A stretch of 64,000 bases of DNA from Rhodoplanes serenus. Its GTDB lineage: Bacteria > Pseudomonadota > Alphaproteobacteria > Rhizobiales > Xanthobacteraceae. Position 1 is the first letter of the stretch. Each line of letters begins with the position of its first letter. Position numbers and translations under genes: made by a program. Where the stretch lies: positions 124,001 to 188,000 of the forward strand of contig WNKV01000005.1 of assembly GCA_009720755.1 (NCBI GenBank). The letters are read 5' to 3'. A model generated the notes under the pieces. The model did no database searches. It had not been told where the DNA came from and saw only the letters and a program-made list of their open reading frames with translations. Below are positions 53,161 through 64,000 of the stretch, in pieces.

Positions 53161-54056
53161 CGGCGGCGGCCGGGGCCACGATGGCCGGCGGCCCCGACGC
53201 CGGAGCCGGGGGGCCGCTCGCGGTCGTCTGCGGCGGCGGCCGGCTGCCCGGCACGGTGGCGGCCGTCGTGGTGGCGTCCGGGCGCGACGTGGTGCTGTTC
53301 CCGATCCGCGGCTGGGCCGATCCGGCCGTGGTGGCGCCGTTCCGGCATCACTGGATCGCGCTCGCCACCTATGGCCGCCTGGTGCGGCTGATGCGGCAGG
53401 AGGGCTGCCGCGATCTCGTCTTCATCGGCGGCGCGGTGCGGCCGGCCCTGTCGGAGCTGCGGCTCGACTGGGGCACGGTGCGGGTGCTGCCGCGGGTGGC
53501 GCGCGCCTTCCGGGGCGGTGACGACCACCTGCTGTCCGGGGTCGCCCGCATCTTCGAGGACGACGGCTTCCGGCTGCGCGGCGCCCACGAGGTCGCGCCC
53601 GACATCCTGGTGGGCGAGGGGCCGCTGGGCCGGCGGACGCCATCGGCCCGCGATGCGGCGGACGTCGCCTTCGGGCTCGGCCTGCTGGCGGCCCAGAGCC
53701 CGTTCGACGTCGGCCAGGCCGTGGTGGTGGCGGAGCGGCGGGTGCTCGCCGTCGAGGCGGCGGAGGGTACCGACGGCATGCTGGCGCGGGTTGCGGCGCT
53801 GCGGGCCGAGGGACGCATCCGCACCCCGGCCGGGGTCGGGGTGCTGGTCAAGGCTCCCAAGATCGGCCAGGACCACCGGCTCGATCTGCCGACCATCGGG
53901 CCGCAGACGGTCGACGGTGTCGCCCGCGCCGGGCTCGCCGGGCTCGCGGTGGTGGCCGGCAGTGTGCTCGTCGCCGATCCCCAGGAGGTGGCGCGGCGCG
54001 CCGAGGCGGCCGGCCTGTTCGCGGTCGGGGTGACGCCGCCGCCGGAGGGGTCATGA
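53157..54056 (+). CDS. lpxI: UDP-2,3-diacylglucosamine pyrophosphatase LpxI
   Basis: LpxI (DUF1009) hydrolyses UDP-2,3-diacylglucosamine to lipid X and is the alphaproteobacterial substitute for LpxH. The 299-residue protein has the N-terminal glycine loop VVCGGGRLPG. The C-terminal domain segments are VGQAVVVAERRVLAVEAAEG-TDGM, GVLVKAPKIGQDHRLDLP and TIGPQTVDGVARAGLAGLAV. It is tightly packed, overlapping both lpxA and lpxB. Confidence 0.93.
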   Translation: MTAAAGATMAGGPDAGAGGPLAVVCGGGRLPGTVAAVVVASGRDVVLFPIRGWADPAVVAPFRHHWIALATYGRLVRLMRQEGCRDLVFIGGAVRPALSELRLDWGTVRVLPRVARAFRGGDDHLLSGVARIFEDDGFRLRGAHEVAPDILVGEGPLGRRTPSARDAADVAFGLGLLAAQSPFDVGQAVVVAERRVLAVEAAEGTDGMLARVAALRAEGRIRTPAGVGVLVKAPKIGQDHRLDLPTIGPQTVDGVARAGLAGLAVVAGSVLVADPQEVARRAEAAGLFAVGVTPPPEGS

Positions 54057-55273
54057 GCACGCCTGCCAGCACGCCTGCCAGTCCGTCCGCCGGCGCGTCC
54101 GGCCCGCGGGTCGCCGTGGTCGCCACCGAGGCGTCGGGTGACCGGCTCGGCGGCGCGCTCCTCCAGGCCCTGCGGGCGCGGCGGCCGGGCCTGCGGGTGG
54201 TCGGGCTCGGTGGCCCGGACATGGCGGCGCAGGGGCTCACCAGCCTGTTCCCGACCGACGAGCTCGCCATCATCGGCCTCACCGCCATCCTGGCGCGCCT
54301 GCCGAGCCTGCTGCGGCGCATCCGCGAGACCGCCGACGCGATCGTGGCGGCACAGCCCGACATCCTGGTCATCATCGACAGCCCGGAGTTCACCCACCGG
54401 GTCGCCCGCCGGGTGCGGGCGGCGCGCCCGGACCTGCCGATCGTCGACTACGTGTCGCCCTCGGTGTGGGCCTGGCGGCCCGGCCGAGCCAGGGCCATGC
54501 GGGCCTATGTGGACCACGTCCTGGCGCTGCTGCCGTTCGAGCCCGAGGCGCATCGCCGGCTCGGCGGGCCGGACTGCACCTATGTGGGCCACCCGCTCGC
54601 CGAGGAGGCGCCGCGGCTGCGCCCGTCCGCCGCCGAGGCGGTGCGCCGGACGTCCGATCCGCCGCGGCTGCTGGTGCTGCCGGGCAGCCGCCGGGGGGAA
54701 TTGGCACGCCTCGGGGCGCTGTTCGGCGAGACGCTGGCGGCATTGGTCGGGCGCTGCGGCGCGGTCGACGCGGTGCTGCCCACGCCGCCGCATCTCGAGG
54801 CGCGGGTCCGCGACGCGGTGTCGAGCTGGCCGGTGACGCCGCGCATCGTCGCCTCCGCCGAGGAAAAGTGGGCGGCGTTCCGCTCGGCCCGGGCGGCGCT
54901 CGCCGCCTCCGGCACGGTGACGCTGGAGCTGGCGGTCGCCGGGGTACCGACCGTGGTGGCCTACAAGGTGCCGCTGATCGAGGAGCTGATCGGCCGTGCC
55001 CTGATCCAGGTGCCGACCATCGTGCTGGCCAACCTGGTGCTCGGCGACAAGGTGATGCCGGAGCTGATCCAGCGCGACGCGACGCCGGAGGCGCTCGCCG
55101 ACGCGCTCGCGCCGCTCGTCGCCGACACGCCGGAGCGGCGCCGCCAGGTCGCGGCCTTCGCGCGGCTCGACGGCGTCATGGGGATCGGCTCCGCCCGCCC
55201 GAGCGAGCGCGCCGCCGACGTGGTGCTGGCGGTGCTCGACCGCGGCCGCCGCGGCGCGACGCCCGTCGCCTGA
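54053..55273 (+). CDS. lpxB: Lipid-A-disaccharide synthase
   Basis: Glycosyltransferase (GT19) that joins lipid X and UDP-diacylglucosamine, a peripheral inner-membrane enzyme of 406 residues. Motifs are VVATEASGDRLGGALLQAL, DYVSPSVWAWRPGRARAM, YVGHPLAEE, LPGSRRGEL and SGTVTLELAVAGVPTVVAYK. It ends the lpxD-fabZ-lpxA-lpxI-lpxB operon and converges with gltA. Confidence 0.95.
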   Translation: MSTPASTPASPSAGASGPRVAVVATEASGDRLGGALLQALRARRPGLRVVGLGGPDMAAQGLTSLFPTDELAIIGLTAILARLPSLLRRIRETADAIVAAQPDILVIIDSPEFTHRVARRVRAARPDLPIVDYVSPSVWAWRPGRARAMRAYVDHVLALLPFEPEAHRRLGGPDCTYVGHPLAEEAPRLRPSAAEAVRRTSDPPRLLVLPGSRRGELARLGALFGETLAALVGRCGAVDAVLPTPPHLEARVRDAVSSWPVTPRIVASAEEKWAAFRSARAALAASGTVTLELAVAGVPTVVAYKVPLIEELIGRALIQVPTIVLANLVLGDKVMPELIQRDATPEALADALAPLVADTPERRRQVAAFARLDGVMGIGSARPSERAADVVLAVLDRGRRGATPVA

Positions 55274-55328
55274 TCGGGCGCCCCTCGAAACGAAACCTCG
55301 AAACGAAACGGGGCGCCCGAGGCGCCCC
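55274..55328. terminator. Bidirectional terminator-like structure between lpxB and gltA
   Basis: TCGGGCGCCCC (55274-55284) pairs perfectly with GGGGCGCCCGA (55310-55320). The 25-base loop contains TCGAAACGAAAC twice (55285 and 55298). A competing stem, GGGGCGC (55310-55316) with GCGCCCC (55322-55328), uses the same right arm. The structure lies between convergent genes and is probably shared by both. There is no T-run on either side. Confidence 0.7.
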
Positions 55329-55360
55329 GCTTCCGGCATATCGTTGCCGCGACCCGGACC

Positions 55361-56668
55361 TCAAGTCCGCCGATCGATCGGCATGTATTCGCGCCGGGTG
55401 TGCCCGGTGTAGAGCTGGCGCGGCCGGCCGATCTTCTGGCTCGGGTCCTCGATCATCTCCTTCCACTGGGCGATCCAGCCGACCGTGCGGGCGATCGCGA
55501 ACAGCACCGTGAACATCGAGGTGGGGAAGCCCATCGCCTTGAGCGTGATGCCCGAGTAGAAGTCGATGTTGGGGTAGAGCTTCTTCTCGATGAAGTACTC
55601 GTCGTGCAGCGCGACGCGCTCCAGCTCCATGGCGACCTCGAGCAGGTCGTCGTTGACGCCGGTCTCGGCCAGGACCTTGTGGCAGGTCGTCTGCATGATC
55701 TTGGCGCGCGGGTCGTAGTTCTTGTAGACCCGGTGGCCGAAGCCCATCAGGCGGAACGAGTCGTTCGGGTCCTTGGCGCGCCGGATGAACTCCGGGATGC
55801 GCTCGGGCTTGCCGATCTCGGCCAGCATCTTCAGCGCCGCCTCGTTGGCGCCGCCATGCGCCGGGCCCCACAGGCAGGCGATGCCGGCCGCGATGCAGGC
55901 GAACGGGTTGGCGCCCGAGGAGCCGGCGAGCCGCACCGTCGAGGTGGAGGCGTTCTGCTCGTGGTCGGCGTGCAGGATGAAGATGCGGTCCATGGCGCGG
56001 GCCAGGACCGGGTTCACCTTGTACTCCTCGCACGGCACCGAGAAGCACATGCGGAGGAAGTTGGAGGCGTAGTCGAGGTCGTTCTTCGGGTACACGAAGG
56101 GCTGGCCGATCGTGTACTTGTAGGCCATCGCCGCGATGGTCGGCATCTTGGCGATCATGCGGATCGAGGCGACCATCCGCTGGTGCGGATCGGAGATGTC
56201 GATCGAGTCGTGATAGAAGGCCGAAAGCGCGCCGACGCAGCCGACCATCACGGCCATCGGATGAGCGTCGCGGCGGAAGCCCTGATAGAACCGCGCCATC
56301 TGCTCGTGCACCATGGTGTGCCGGGTGACGCGCTGGTCGAAGTCCTTCTTCTCCGCCTCGGTCGGCAGCTCGCCGTAGAGCAGGAGGTAGCAGGTCTCCA
56401 GGAAGTCGCCGTGCTCGGCGAGCTGCTCGATCGGGAAGCCGCGGTAGAGCAGGACACCTTCGTCGCCGTCGATATAGGTGATCTTCGATTCACAGCTCGC
56501 CGTCGAGGTGAACCCGGGATCGTAGGTGAAGATGCCGGCTTTTCCGTAGAGCTTGCTGATGTCCAGGACATCCGGGCCGATGGTCCCGTGATGGATCGGG
56601 AACGAGTGGCTCTCGTCGCCGATCTTGAGGGTCCCGGTCTTCGTATTGGCGCCCGATTTAGCGTCCAT
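55361..56668 (-). CDS. gltA: Citrate synthase
   Basis: Condenses acetyl-CoA and oxaloacetate at the entry of the TCA cycle. From the start at 56668 (GAGGAG directly upstream on this strand) the protein has 435 residues and is of the larger, type II form. Active-site segments include [15 protein letters not shown] and [17 protein letters not shown]. The frame is open further upstream to 56809 without support. Confidence 0.96.
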   Translation of the reverse strand: MDAKSGANTKTGTLKIGDESHSFPIHHGTIGPDVLDISKLYGKAGIFTYDPGFTSTASCESKITYIDGDEGVLLYRGFPIEQLAEHGDFLETCYLLLYGELPTEAEKKDFDQRVTRHTMVHEQMARFYQGFRRDAHPMAVMVGCVGALSAFYHDSIDISDPHQRMVASIRMIAKMPTIAAMAYKYTIGQPFVYPKNDLDYASNFLRMCFSVPCEEYKVNPVLARAMDRIFILHADHEQNASTSTVRLAGSSGANPFACIAAGIACLWGPAHGGANEAALKMLAEIGKPERIPEFIRRAKDPNDSFRLMGFGHRVYKNYDPRAKIMQTTCHKVLAETGVNDDLLEVAMELERVALHDEYFIEKKLYPNIDFYSGITLKAMGFPTSMFTVLFAIARTVGWIAQWKEMIEDPSQKIGRPRQLYTGHTRREYMPIDRRT

Positions 56669-56916
56669 AGGCTCCTCGTTGTCGGGGGCGGGGCGAGCCT
56701 GCGGCTCGCTGGCCGTGCGATCGACGCATACACCCGGACGCGCGGCCGCGACTTGCGTACCGCATCTCGTACGGTGCGGCAAGTTGCCGCCCACAGCGAC
56801 ACGCGCCACAGGGCTCCGCCGGCCGGGCTATGCGGACGCCGTCACGGACGGCGTCCGGACCAGCAGCCGTCGCCCGCCGTTCGCGATCGGTGACCCGTCG
56901 TCGGGATTTCCAGTCG

Positions 56917-58437
56917 TCAGGATATGGGCGTCGACGCTGTGCCGGTCGAGGGGCCGGGCGCGAGGTCGTGATCGCCGGCCTGGTCGGCGAGCCGGCCCAG
57001 GCACTCGTCCTTTCCGAGCGCCGCCAGCACGTCGAAGATGCCGGGCGAGGTGGTGCGGCCGGTGAGGGCGGCCCGCAGCGGCTGTGCGACCTGGCCGAGC
57101 TTGATGCCTTGTGTCTCGGCGAACTGCCGGACCGCCGCCTCGGTTGCCTCGGCGGTCCACGGCGCAACCGGCGCCAGCGCTCCGATCAGCCCCGCGATCA
57201 CCCGCTTGGCGTCCGCGGTGAGCAGCGCCCGCGCCTTGTCGTCGAGCGGGATCGGCCGGTCGGCAAAGACGAAGCGCGCCTGCTCGATGAGATCGACCAG
57301 GGTCTTGGCCCGCTCCTTCAGGCCCGGCATGGCGGCGAGCAGCTTGGCCCGCATGTCCGGGGTCAGCCTGGCGGCGAGCGCGGCGCCGTCGGCGAGGTGC
57401 GGCAGCAGGCCGTCCAGCGCGGCCAGGAGGTCGCCGTCCGCGGTCGAGCGGATGTAGTGGCCGTTGAGGTTCTCCAGCTTGGCGAAGTCGAAGCGCGCCG
57501 GCGAGCGCCCGATCTGCGGCAGGTCGAACGCCGCGATCATCTCCTCGGTGGTGAAGATCTCCTGGTCGCCGTGGCTCCAGCCGAGCCGCACCAGATAGTT
57601 CCGCATCGCCGCCGGCAGGTAGCCCATCGCCCGGTAGGCGTCGACCCCCAGCGCCCCGTGCCGCTTCGACATCTTCGAGCCGTCCGGCCCATGGATGAGC
57701 GGGATGTGCGCGAAGGTCGGCACCGGCCAGCCGAGCGCGTCGTAGATCTGCGTCTGGCGCGCCGCGTTGGTGAGATGGTCGTCGCCGCGGATCACATGGG
57801 TGACCCCCATGTCGTGGTCGTCCACCACCACGGCCAGCATGTAGGTCGGCGTTCCGTCCGAGCGCAGCAGCACGAGATCGTCGAGGTTCTCGTTCTGCCA
57901 GACGACGCGGCCTTGGACCTGGTCGTCGATGGCGGTTTCGCCGTCGAGCGGGGCCTTGAGGCGGACCACCGGCTGGACGCCGGGCGGCGCCTCGGCTGGG
58001 TCGCGGTCGCGCCACAGGCCGTCGTAGAGGCGGGTGCGGCCCTCGGCCCGCGCCTTCTCGCGCATGGCGTCCAGCTCGGCCTGCGAGGCATAGCAGCGGT
58101 AGGCGCCCCCCGACGCCAGCAGGCTCTCCACCACCTGGCGATGCCGCTCGACCCGCGAGAACTGGTAGACGGTGTCGCCGTCCCAATCGAGGCCGAGCCA
58201 GGTGAGACCGTCCAGGATGGCGGCGATCGCCGCGTCGGTCGACCGCGCCCGGTCGGTGTCCTCGATGCGCAGCAGCATCTTGCCGCCGCGGGCGCGGGCA
58301 TAGAGCCAGTTGAACAGCGCCGTGCGGGCCCCGCCGATGTGAAGAAAGCCGGTGGGCGAGGGGGCGAATCGGGTGACGACAGTCTCCGCGGGGACGGTCT
58401 TCGGGGCGACGGTCTCGGTGGCGCTGGTGTCGGTCAT
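56917..58437 (-). CDS. gltX: Glutamate-tRNA ligase
   Basis: Class I aminoacyl-tRNA synthetase, 506 residues. The HIGH motif appears as HIGG in [20 protein letters not shown], and the KMSKS motif as [10 protein letters not shown]. The last 15 or so residues are a variable Ser/Thr/Pro tail. It lies upstream of gltA on the same strand (248-bp gap, nothing recognisable in it) and is divergent from glnS. Confidence 0.95.
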   Translation of the reverse strand: MTDTSATETVAPKTVPAETVVTRFAPSPTGFLHIGGARTALFNWLYARARGGKMLLRIEDTDRARSTDAAIAAILDGLTWLGLDWDGDTVYQFSRVERHRQVVESLLASGGAYRCYASQAELDAMREKARAEGRTRLYDGLWRDRDPAEAPPGVQPVVRLKAPLDGETAIDDQVQGRVVWQNENLDDLVLLRSDGTPTYMLAVVVDDHDMGVTHVIRGDDHLTNAARQTQIYDALGWPVPTFAHIPLIHGPDGSKMSKRHGALGVDAYRAMGYLPAAMRNYLVRLGWSHGDQEIFTTEEMIAAFDLPQIGRSPARFDFAKLENLNGHYIRSTADGDLLAALDGLLPHLADGAALAARLTPDMRAKLLAAMPGLKERAKTLVDLIEQARFVFADRPIPLDDKARALLTADAKRVIAGLIGALAPVAPWTAEATEAAVRQFAETQGIKLGQVAQPLRAALTGRTTSPGIFDVLAALGKDECLGRLADQAGDHDLAPGPSTGTASTPIS

Positions 58438-58730
58438 GGCACGCTGGTTGGGCCGCGCGCGACCTCGGCACGGCGTGAAGACGGGCGCGCCCCTTTAGCA
58501 CAGGTGCGGCGGAGAGCAATCGCCGGGCGCGGCGCGCTCACGGCCGCGGGCCGGTCCTTCGGCCGACGCCCTTGGCGCACCGACACGAAACTGGCACATA
58601 GGCCGGACAATGGTGGCATCCGCACAGGGTGCCGAAGAATGGGCGCCGCCACGCCGGCGAGGCGCCGCGCCTCGAGGGCGCCGCGGGAGCCGGTATCGGC
58701 CCCGCCGGAAAGGATGACGGGACAGCGAGC

Positions 58731-60413
<1,683 letters not shown>

Positions 60414-60673
60414 GGGCCTTTACCCTCTCCCATTGGTCGCTCTGCCTGCGCCGGCGGAGGTCTCGTGTCCCGGGCGCGGCGCAAAGCGCCGTGAACCGGG
60501 ACCCACGGGCGATCGGACGAGGGCTCGCCGTGCCGGCCGGCGTTCTGCCCGTCGTGCCGTTTCCTGGGCCCCGGCTCTGCGGCGCATCAAGCCCGCGACC
60601 TGCTGCGCCTTGTCCGGGGCACATGCCGACCGTTCCCGCAGGAGAACAGTGACGGACTATCCGTTTCTCTTGT

Positions 60674-60688
60674 GTTCATCCTGAGTTT
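60674..60688 (+). promoter_or_regulatory. Degenerate LexA-like site upstream of comEC
   Basis: GTTC (60674-60677), 7 bases, GTTT (60685-60688): one mismatch to the GTTC-N7-GTTC box. TAGAAT at 60699-60704 could be a -10 element. One-mismatch matches occur by chance in this much DNA, so support is weak. Confidence 0.25.
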
Positions 60689-60709
60689 CCCGGAAAACTA
60701 GAATACGCT

Positions 60710-60739
60710 GCGGGGCTCCAGCCAACCGCGGAGCCCCGC
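60710..60739 (+). promoter_or_regulatory. Hairpin directly abutting the comEC start codon
   Basis: GCGGGGCTCC (60710-60719) pairs perfectly with GGAGCCCCGC (60730-60739); the ATG follows at 60740. In RNA the stem would hold the region where a ribosome binding site should be. It may limit translation of comEC, act as a weak terminator, or mean that the real start is downstream. Confidence 0.55.
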
Positions 60740-63229
60740 ATGGCGGAGCCCCACCAGCCCGCCCAGCCTCACGCCGCGCCGCCGCGCGGCCGGGCCGCGA
60801 CCTGGCCGCCCCGGGACTGGCCGGGCAGCGACGGGCCGGTCGGCGCCGCAGCGGGCCAGCGTCGCGAGGTGTTGCGGCCGGGTCGTCTGGGCGATGTCGT
60901 GGCGGCCATGGTGGCGCGCCTGGCCGCCTGGGGCCGGGCCGAGCTGGCGCCCGGGCGGCTGTTTCCCTGGCTGCCGGTCGCCTTCGCGACCGGGGTGATC
61001 CTCTACATGGCGGCCGAGCGCGAGCCCGCCCTGTGGGCGGCGGCCGCCGCCCTGGTGGCGGCACTGGCGGCCGTGTTCGCCACGCGGCGGCGCCCCGCCG
61101 TGCTGGTCGCGATCGGTATCGCGGCGGTGGCGGCCGGCTTCCTCGCGACGACGCTGCGCGGCCGGCTGGTCGACGCGCCGGTGCTGCGCGAGCCGGTGTT
61201 CGGGGCGCGGCTCGTCGGCATCGTCGAGGCCCGCGAGGAGCGCGAGCGGAGCGACCGCATCGTGCTGCGCGTCCAGGCGGTCGAGCCACCGCGGCGGGCC
61301 GCGATGCCGGCCGACGGGCGGTGGCCCGAGCGGGTGAGGGTGGCGGTTCGCAAGGGCACGGCACCGCCGGTGGGCGCCGCCGTCGCGGTGACGGCCCGGC
61401 TGGTCCCGCCGCTGCCGCCACTGCGGCCGGGCGGTTACGACCTCGCCCGCGACCTCTATTTCCGCGGCATCGGGGCGTCCGGATTCGTGCTCGGCGCGGT
61501 GCGGCCGCAGCCGACACCGGCGACCCGCGACGGCTGGATCGTCGCCGCGGCGGCGATCGATCAGGTCCGTGGCGCCATCGATCGCCGCATCCGCCAGGCG
61601 CTGCCGGGCGACGGCGGCGCCATCGCGTCGGCGCTGATCACCGGCAAGCGCGACGCCATCTCGCCCGTGGTCGCCGACGCCATGATGGTGTCGAGCCTCG
61701 CCCATGTGCTGTCGATCTCCGGCTACCACATGGCCGTGGTGGCGGGCGTCGTCTTCGCGGTCGTGCGGGGCGCCCTCGCGCTGGTGCCGGGCCTCGCGTT
61801 GCGGCGACCCGTCAAGAGCTGGGCGGCGGCCGTGGCGCTGGTGGCGGCGGCCCTCTACCTGGTGCTGTCGGGCGCCGAGGTGGCGACCCGCCGGGCCTTT
61901 CTGATGACCGCGATCGTGCTGGTCGGGGTGATGCTGAACCGCCGCGCCCTGACGCTGCGGACACTGGCGGTGGCGGCGCTCGCCGTGATGGTGGCGTCGC
62001 CCGAGGCGGTGGTGCATCCGAGCTTCCAGATGTCGTTCGCCGCGACGCTCGCCCTCGTCGCCGTCTACGAGGGCGGCCAGTCCTGGCTGGTGCCGAGCCC
62101 GCGGAGCGCGCTCGCGGCGCGGCTCGCCCTGTGGGGCGTCCGCGAGATCGTCGCCCTCGTGGTGGCCTCGCTGGTCGCCGGTGTCGCCACCACGATCTTC
62201 GCGGCCTACCACTTCCACCGGCTCGCCCCCTATGGGGTGCTCGCCAACCTCGCCGCCATGCCGGTGGTGTCGGGCCTGGTGATGCCGGCCGGGCTCTTGG
62301 GGCTGGTGCTGCTGCCGTTCGGCTTCGACGGCCCGCTGTGGCGCCTGATGGGAACCGGCATCGACTGGATGACAGCGGTGGCCCTGTGGGTCGCCGGGCT
62401 GCCCGGGGCGGTCGGACGCATCGCCGCCTTCGGGATCGGGCCGCTGGTGGTCGCCAGCCTCGGCCTCGTCGTGCTGGCTCTGCTGCGCACGCCGCTGCGC
62501 TGGGCCGGGGCGGGGCTTCTGGTCGGCGCGGCCCTGTGGGCGATGGCGACGCCGCGCCCCGACGTGCTGATCGCGCCCGGCGGCGACACGGTGGCGGTGC
62601 GCGGCCCCGACGGGCGGCTCACGGTGATGCGCACCGGCTCGCTGGCGCTCGCCACCCGCGACTGGCTCGCCGCCGACGGCGACGCGCGGCTGCCGGCGGC
62701 GGCCGAGGCGTCGAGTGGACGCGGAGGCGGCTTCGTCTGCGACCCCGACGGCTGCGTGGCGCACCTCGCGGACGGCAGCGCCGTCGCGGTGCCGCGCACT
62801 GCCGCGGCCTTCGGCGACGACTGCCGGCGCGCCGCCCTGATCGTGGCGACGCGCGATCCGCCGCCCGGCTGCCGGGCCATGGTGATCGACCGGGCGATGC
62901 TGCGGGAGACCGGCGCCCTGGCGCTGCGGCGGGTGGGCGAGGACTTCGTCGTGGTGCCGACGCGCCCGGCCGGGACGGATCGCCCCTGGTCACCGGCGCC
63001 GGCGCTGGCGCTCGCGGCCCGGGGGCCCGATCCGGCGGCGGGGGCGGCCGGCGTCACGCCCATGCCGCAGCCGCCGCGTCGCCTTCCGGACGCGACGCCC
63101 GAGACGGACGATCTCGAGGCCGAGGATGGGCCCACCGTCGGCCCGGCGCGGGCCGCACCGAAAGGCATATCCGCCGGCGGCACGCCGGACCGTTCGGGTC
63201 CTGACCCGGACCGTGACGATGCGCCCTGA
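60740..63229 (+). CDS. comEC: ComEC/Rec2-family DNA uptake channel protein
   Basis: Inner-membrane protein of the natural competence family that moves single-stranded DNA into the cytoplasm, 829 residues. After a hydrophilic N-terminus come two helices and a DUF4131-like domain (FRGIGASGFVLGAVRPQP). The polytopic Competence domain follows (about 270-590: LAHVLSISGYHMAVVAGVVF; SFAATLALVAVYEGG). The C-terminal part has lost the zinc-binding motifs of the metallo-beta-lactamase domain, as in related alphaproteobacterial proteins. The last ~70 residues are low complexity. No other competence genes are here. Confidence 0.88.
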   Translation: MAEPHQPAQPHAAPPRGRAATWPPRDWPGSDGPVGAAAGQRREVLRPGRLGDVVAAMVARLAAWGRAELAPGRLFPWLPVAFATGVILYMAAEREPALWAAAAALVAALAAVFATRRRPAVLVAIGIAAVAAGFLATTLRGRLVDAPVLREPVFGARLVGIVEAREERERSDRIVLRVQAVEPPRRAAMPADGRWPERVRVAVRKGTAPPVGAAVAVTARLVPPLPPLRPGGYDLARDLYFRGIGASGFVLGAVRPQPTPATRDGWIVAAAAIDQVRGAIDRRIRQALPGDGGAIASALITGKRDAISPVVADAMMVSSLAHVLSISGYHMAVVAGVVFAVVRGALALVPGLALRRPVKSWAAAVALVAAALYLVLSGAEVATRRAFLMTAIVLVGVMLNRRALTLRTLAVAALAVMVASPEAVVHPSFQMSFAATLALVAVYEGGQSWLVPSPRSALAARLALWGVREIVALVVASLVAGVATTIFAAYHFHRLAPYGVLANLAAMPVVSGLVMPAGLLGLVLLPFGFDGPLWRLMGTGIDWMTAVALWVAGLPGAVGRIAAFGIGPLVVASLGLVVLALLRTPLRWAGAGLLVGAALWAMATPRPDVLIAPGGDTVAVRGPDGRLTVMRTGSLALATRDWLAADGDARLPAAAEASSGRGGGFVCDPDGCVAHLADGSAVAVPRTAAAFGDDCRRAALIVATRDPPPGCRAMVIDRAMLRETGALALRRVGEDFVVVPTRPAGTDRPWSPAPALALAARGPDPAAGAAGVTPMPQPPRRLPDATPETDDLEAEDGPTVGPARAAPKGISAGGTPDRSGPDPDRDDAP

Positions 63230-63308
63230 CGGCCGGGGCGGGACCTATCGGTCAGCGTTGCGCCGGCGTGAGGGGTGCTTTTAATACCGAGGACGGCTGA
63301 TGTTGACT

Positions 63309-63436
63309 CGTCATGCCCGGCACTCGGGTCCGGCCTTCGGCCGGCCCGAGCACATGCCTTGTGCCGGGCATCCACGACTTTAAGCCGAGCAGCAACAAAG
63401 ACGTGGATGGCCGGGACAAGCCCGGCCATGACGGAG
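63309..63436. repeat. Palindromic intergenic repeat between comEC and lexA
   Basis: CGTCATGCCCGGCAC opens the element and GCCCGGCCATGACG closes it. Inside, GTGCCGGGCATCCACG pairs with the left arm, and ACGTGGATGGCCGGG pairs further. This CGTCATGCCCGGC type is one of the commonest dispersed repeats in Rhizobiales, from my knowledge of the group. It sits between the convergent comEC and lexA genes and could end both transcripts. Confidence 0.8.
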
Positions 63437-63510
63437 GATGCGGTCCAAGAGTGCTGCCGTTGGTATCAGCGCGCCCCAGCCACCGCCCGGGCGTCCAGCC
63501 GGTCTCTCTC

Positions 63511-64000
63511 TCAATACCGGCGCATCAGGCCGACCAGCCGTCCCTGGATGCGCACCCGGCTGGGGGGAAGGATGCGCACCTCGTAGGCGGTGTTGGCGGG
63601 CTCCAGCGCGATCGAGGCGCCACGGCGGCGGAAGCGCTTGAGCGTGGCTTCCTCGTCGTCCACCAGCGCCACCACGATGTCGCCGGTGTCGGCATTGTCG
63701 GAGCGGCGGATCAGCGCGATGTCGCCATCCAGGATGCCGGCCTCGATCATCGAGTCGCCGCGCACCTCGAGGGCGAAGTGGTCGCCGGCGCCCAGCAGCT
63801 CGGGCGGCACGTTGAGAATGGCGCTCCTGGATTGGATCGCCTCGATCGGCGTGCCGGCGGCGATTCGCCCCATCACCGGCACGGCGACCGGACGGGTGCC
63901 GTCCTCCTCGGGGGCGGGAGGACGGACACGGCCGAGATTGCCTTCGATGACGCTCGGGGTGAAGCCGCGTGCCCGCACCGCCATGGCGCCGTGGCCGACC
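63511..64000 (-). CDS. lexA: LexA repressor, C-terminal part (truncated by window end)
   Basis: The SOS repressor with a self-cleaving serine peptidase domain. The frame is open to the window edge, so the DNA-binding N-terminus lies outside. Visible are the [17 protein letters not shown] linker typical of Rhizobiales LexA, the Ala-Gly cleavage site in [12 protein letters not shown], the catalytic Ser in [16 protein letters not shown] and the catalytic Lys in [19 protein letters not shown]. Members from this group recognise GTTC-N7-GTTC, the box found at 29988-30002. Its own promoter is outside the window. Confidence 0.95.
   Translation of the reverse strand, partial: VGHGAMAVRARGFTPSVIEGNLGRVRPPAPEEDGTRPVAVPVMGRIAAGTPIEAIQSRSAILNVPPELLGAGDHFALEVRGDSMIEAGILDGDIALIRRSDNADTGDIVVALVDDEEATLKRFRRRGASIALEPANTAYEVRILPPSRVRIQGRLVGLMRRY

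Larger units (their letters stand above)
60414..60739 (+). other. Intergenic region between glnS and comEC
   Basis: About 325 bp without a gene. The first half includes a CGTGTCCCGGGCGCGGC...GCCG...CGGGACCCA palindrome (about 60464-60505) of the dispersed repeat type. From about 60655 GC content drops, and a possible comEC promoter region follows, with a LexA-like near match and a hairpin that ends at the start codon. Confidence 0.45.

Overview
The window is about 64 kb of very GC-rich DNA from an alphaproteobacterium, most likely of the Rhizobiales (Hyphomicrobiales). The evidence is the gene order: nuoA-N, birA, rnj, mce, a DUF1467 gene, proS, a lolC/lolD pair and dnaE, followed by rpsB, tsf, pyrH, frr, uppS, cdsA, dxr, rseP, bamA, lpxD, fabZ, lpxA, lpxI, lpxB, gltA, gltX, comEC and lexA. 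The short proline-tRNA ligase without an editing insert, RNase J, the rpsB C-terminal extension and the GTTC-N7-GTTC LexA box fit the same group. No rRNA, tRNA, CRISPR array, transposase or phage gene was seen.

Layout. Positions 1-4802 hold the end of a membrane protein gene, ribD, and a large acyl-CoA synthetase/GNAT acetyltransferase fusion. Positions 5427-21567 are a complete 14-subunit complex I operon (nuoA-N). It carries foreign-looking passengers: a FlK-type hotdog thioesterase and a tiny ORF between nuoC and nuoD, a Uma2-family nuclease between nuoD and nuoE, and a frameshifted coiled-coil gene between nuoF and nuoG. A palindromic repeat lies between nuoI and nuoJ. Positions 21671-29309 carry birA, RNase J, methylmalonyl-CoA epimerase, a DUF1467 protein, proS and the lipoprotein-releasing ABC transporter.

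Positions 29407-34256 contain a PilZ gene on the minus strand, then a promoter whose -10 region is overlapped by an exact LexA operator. That promoter drives a 32-codon ORF for a single-pass membrane peptide, with dnaE downstream. This SOS-controlled micropeptide is the most interesting candidate in the window. Positions 34257-39587 are accessory: two 292-bp direct repeats, a small membrane protein gene, a LysR regulator divergent from a PrpF-fold isomerase and a TctC-type binding protein, and a manganese catalase.

Positions 39881-55273 form the conserved translation, envelope and lipid A cluster. It runs from ribosomal protein S2 and EF-Ts through UMP kinase, ribosome recycling, undecaprenyl and CDP-lipid synthesis, isoprenoid synthesis, RseP and BamA to the early lipid A pathway (LpxD, FabZ, LpxA, LpxI, LpxB). 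Positions 55361-64000 hold gltA and gltX on the minus strand, glnS and comEC on the plus strand, and the C-terminal part of lexA on the minus strand running off the window.

Coordinates and motifs were read by eye. Family calls are from recognised motifs, not from database searches.
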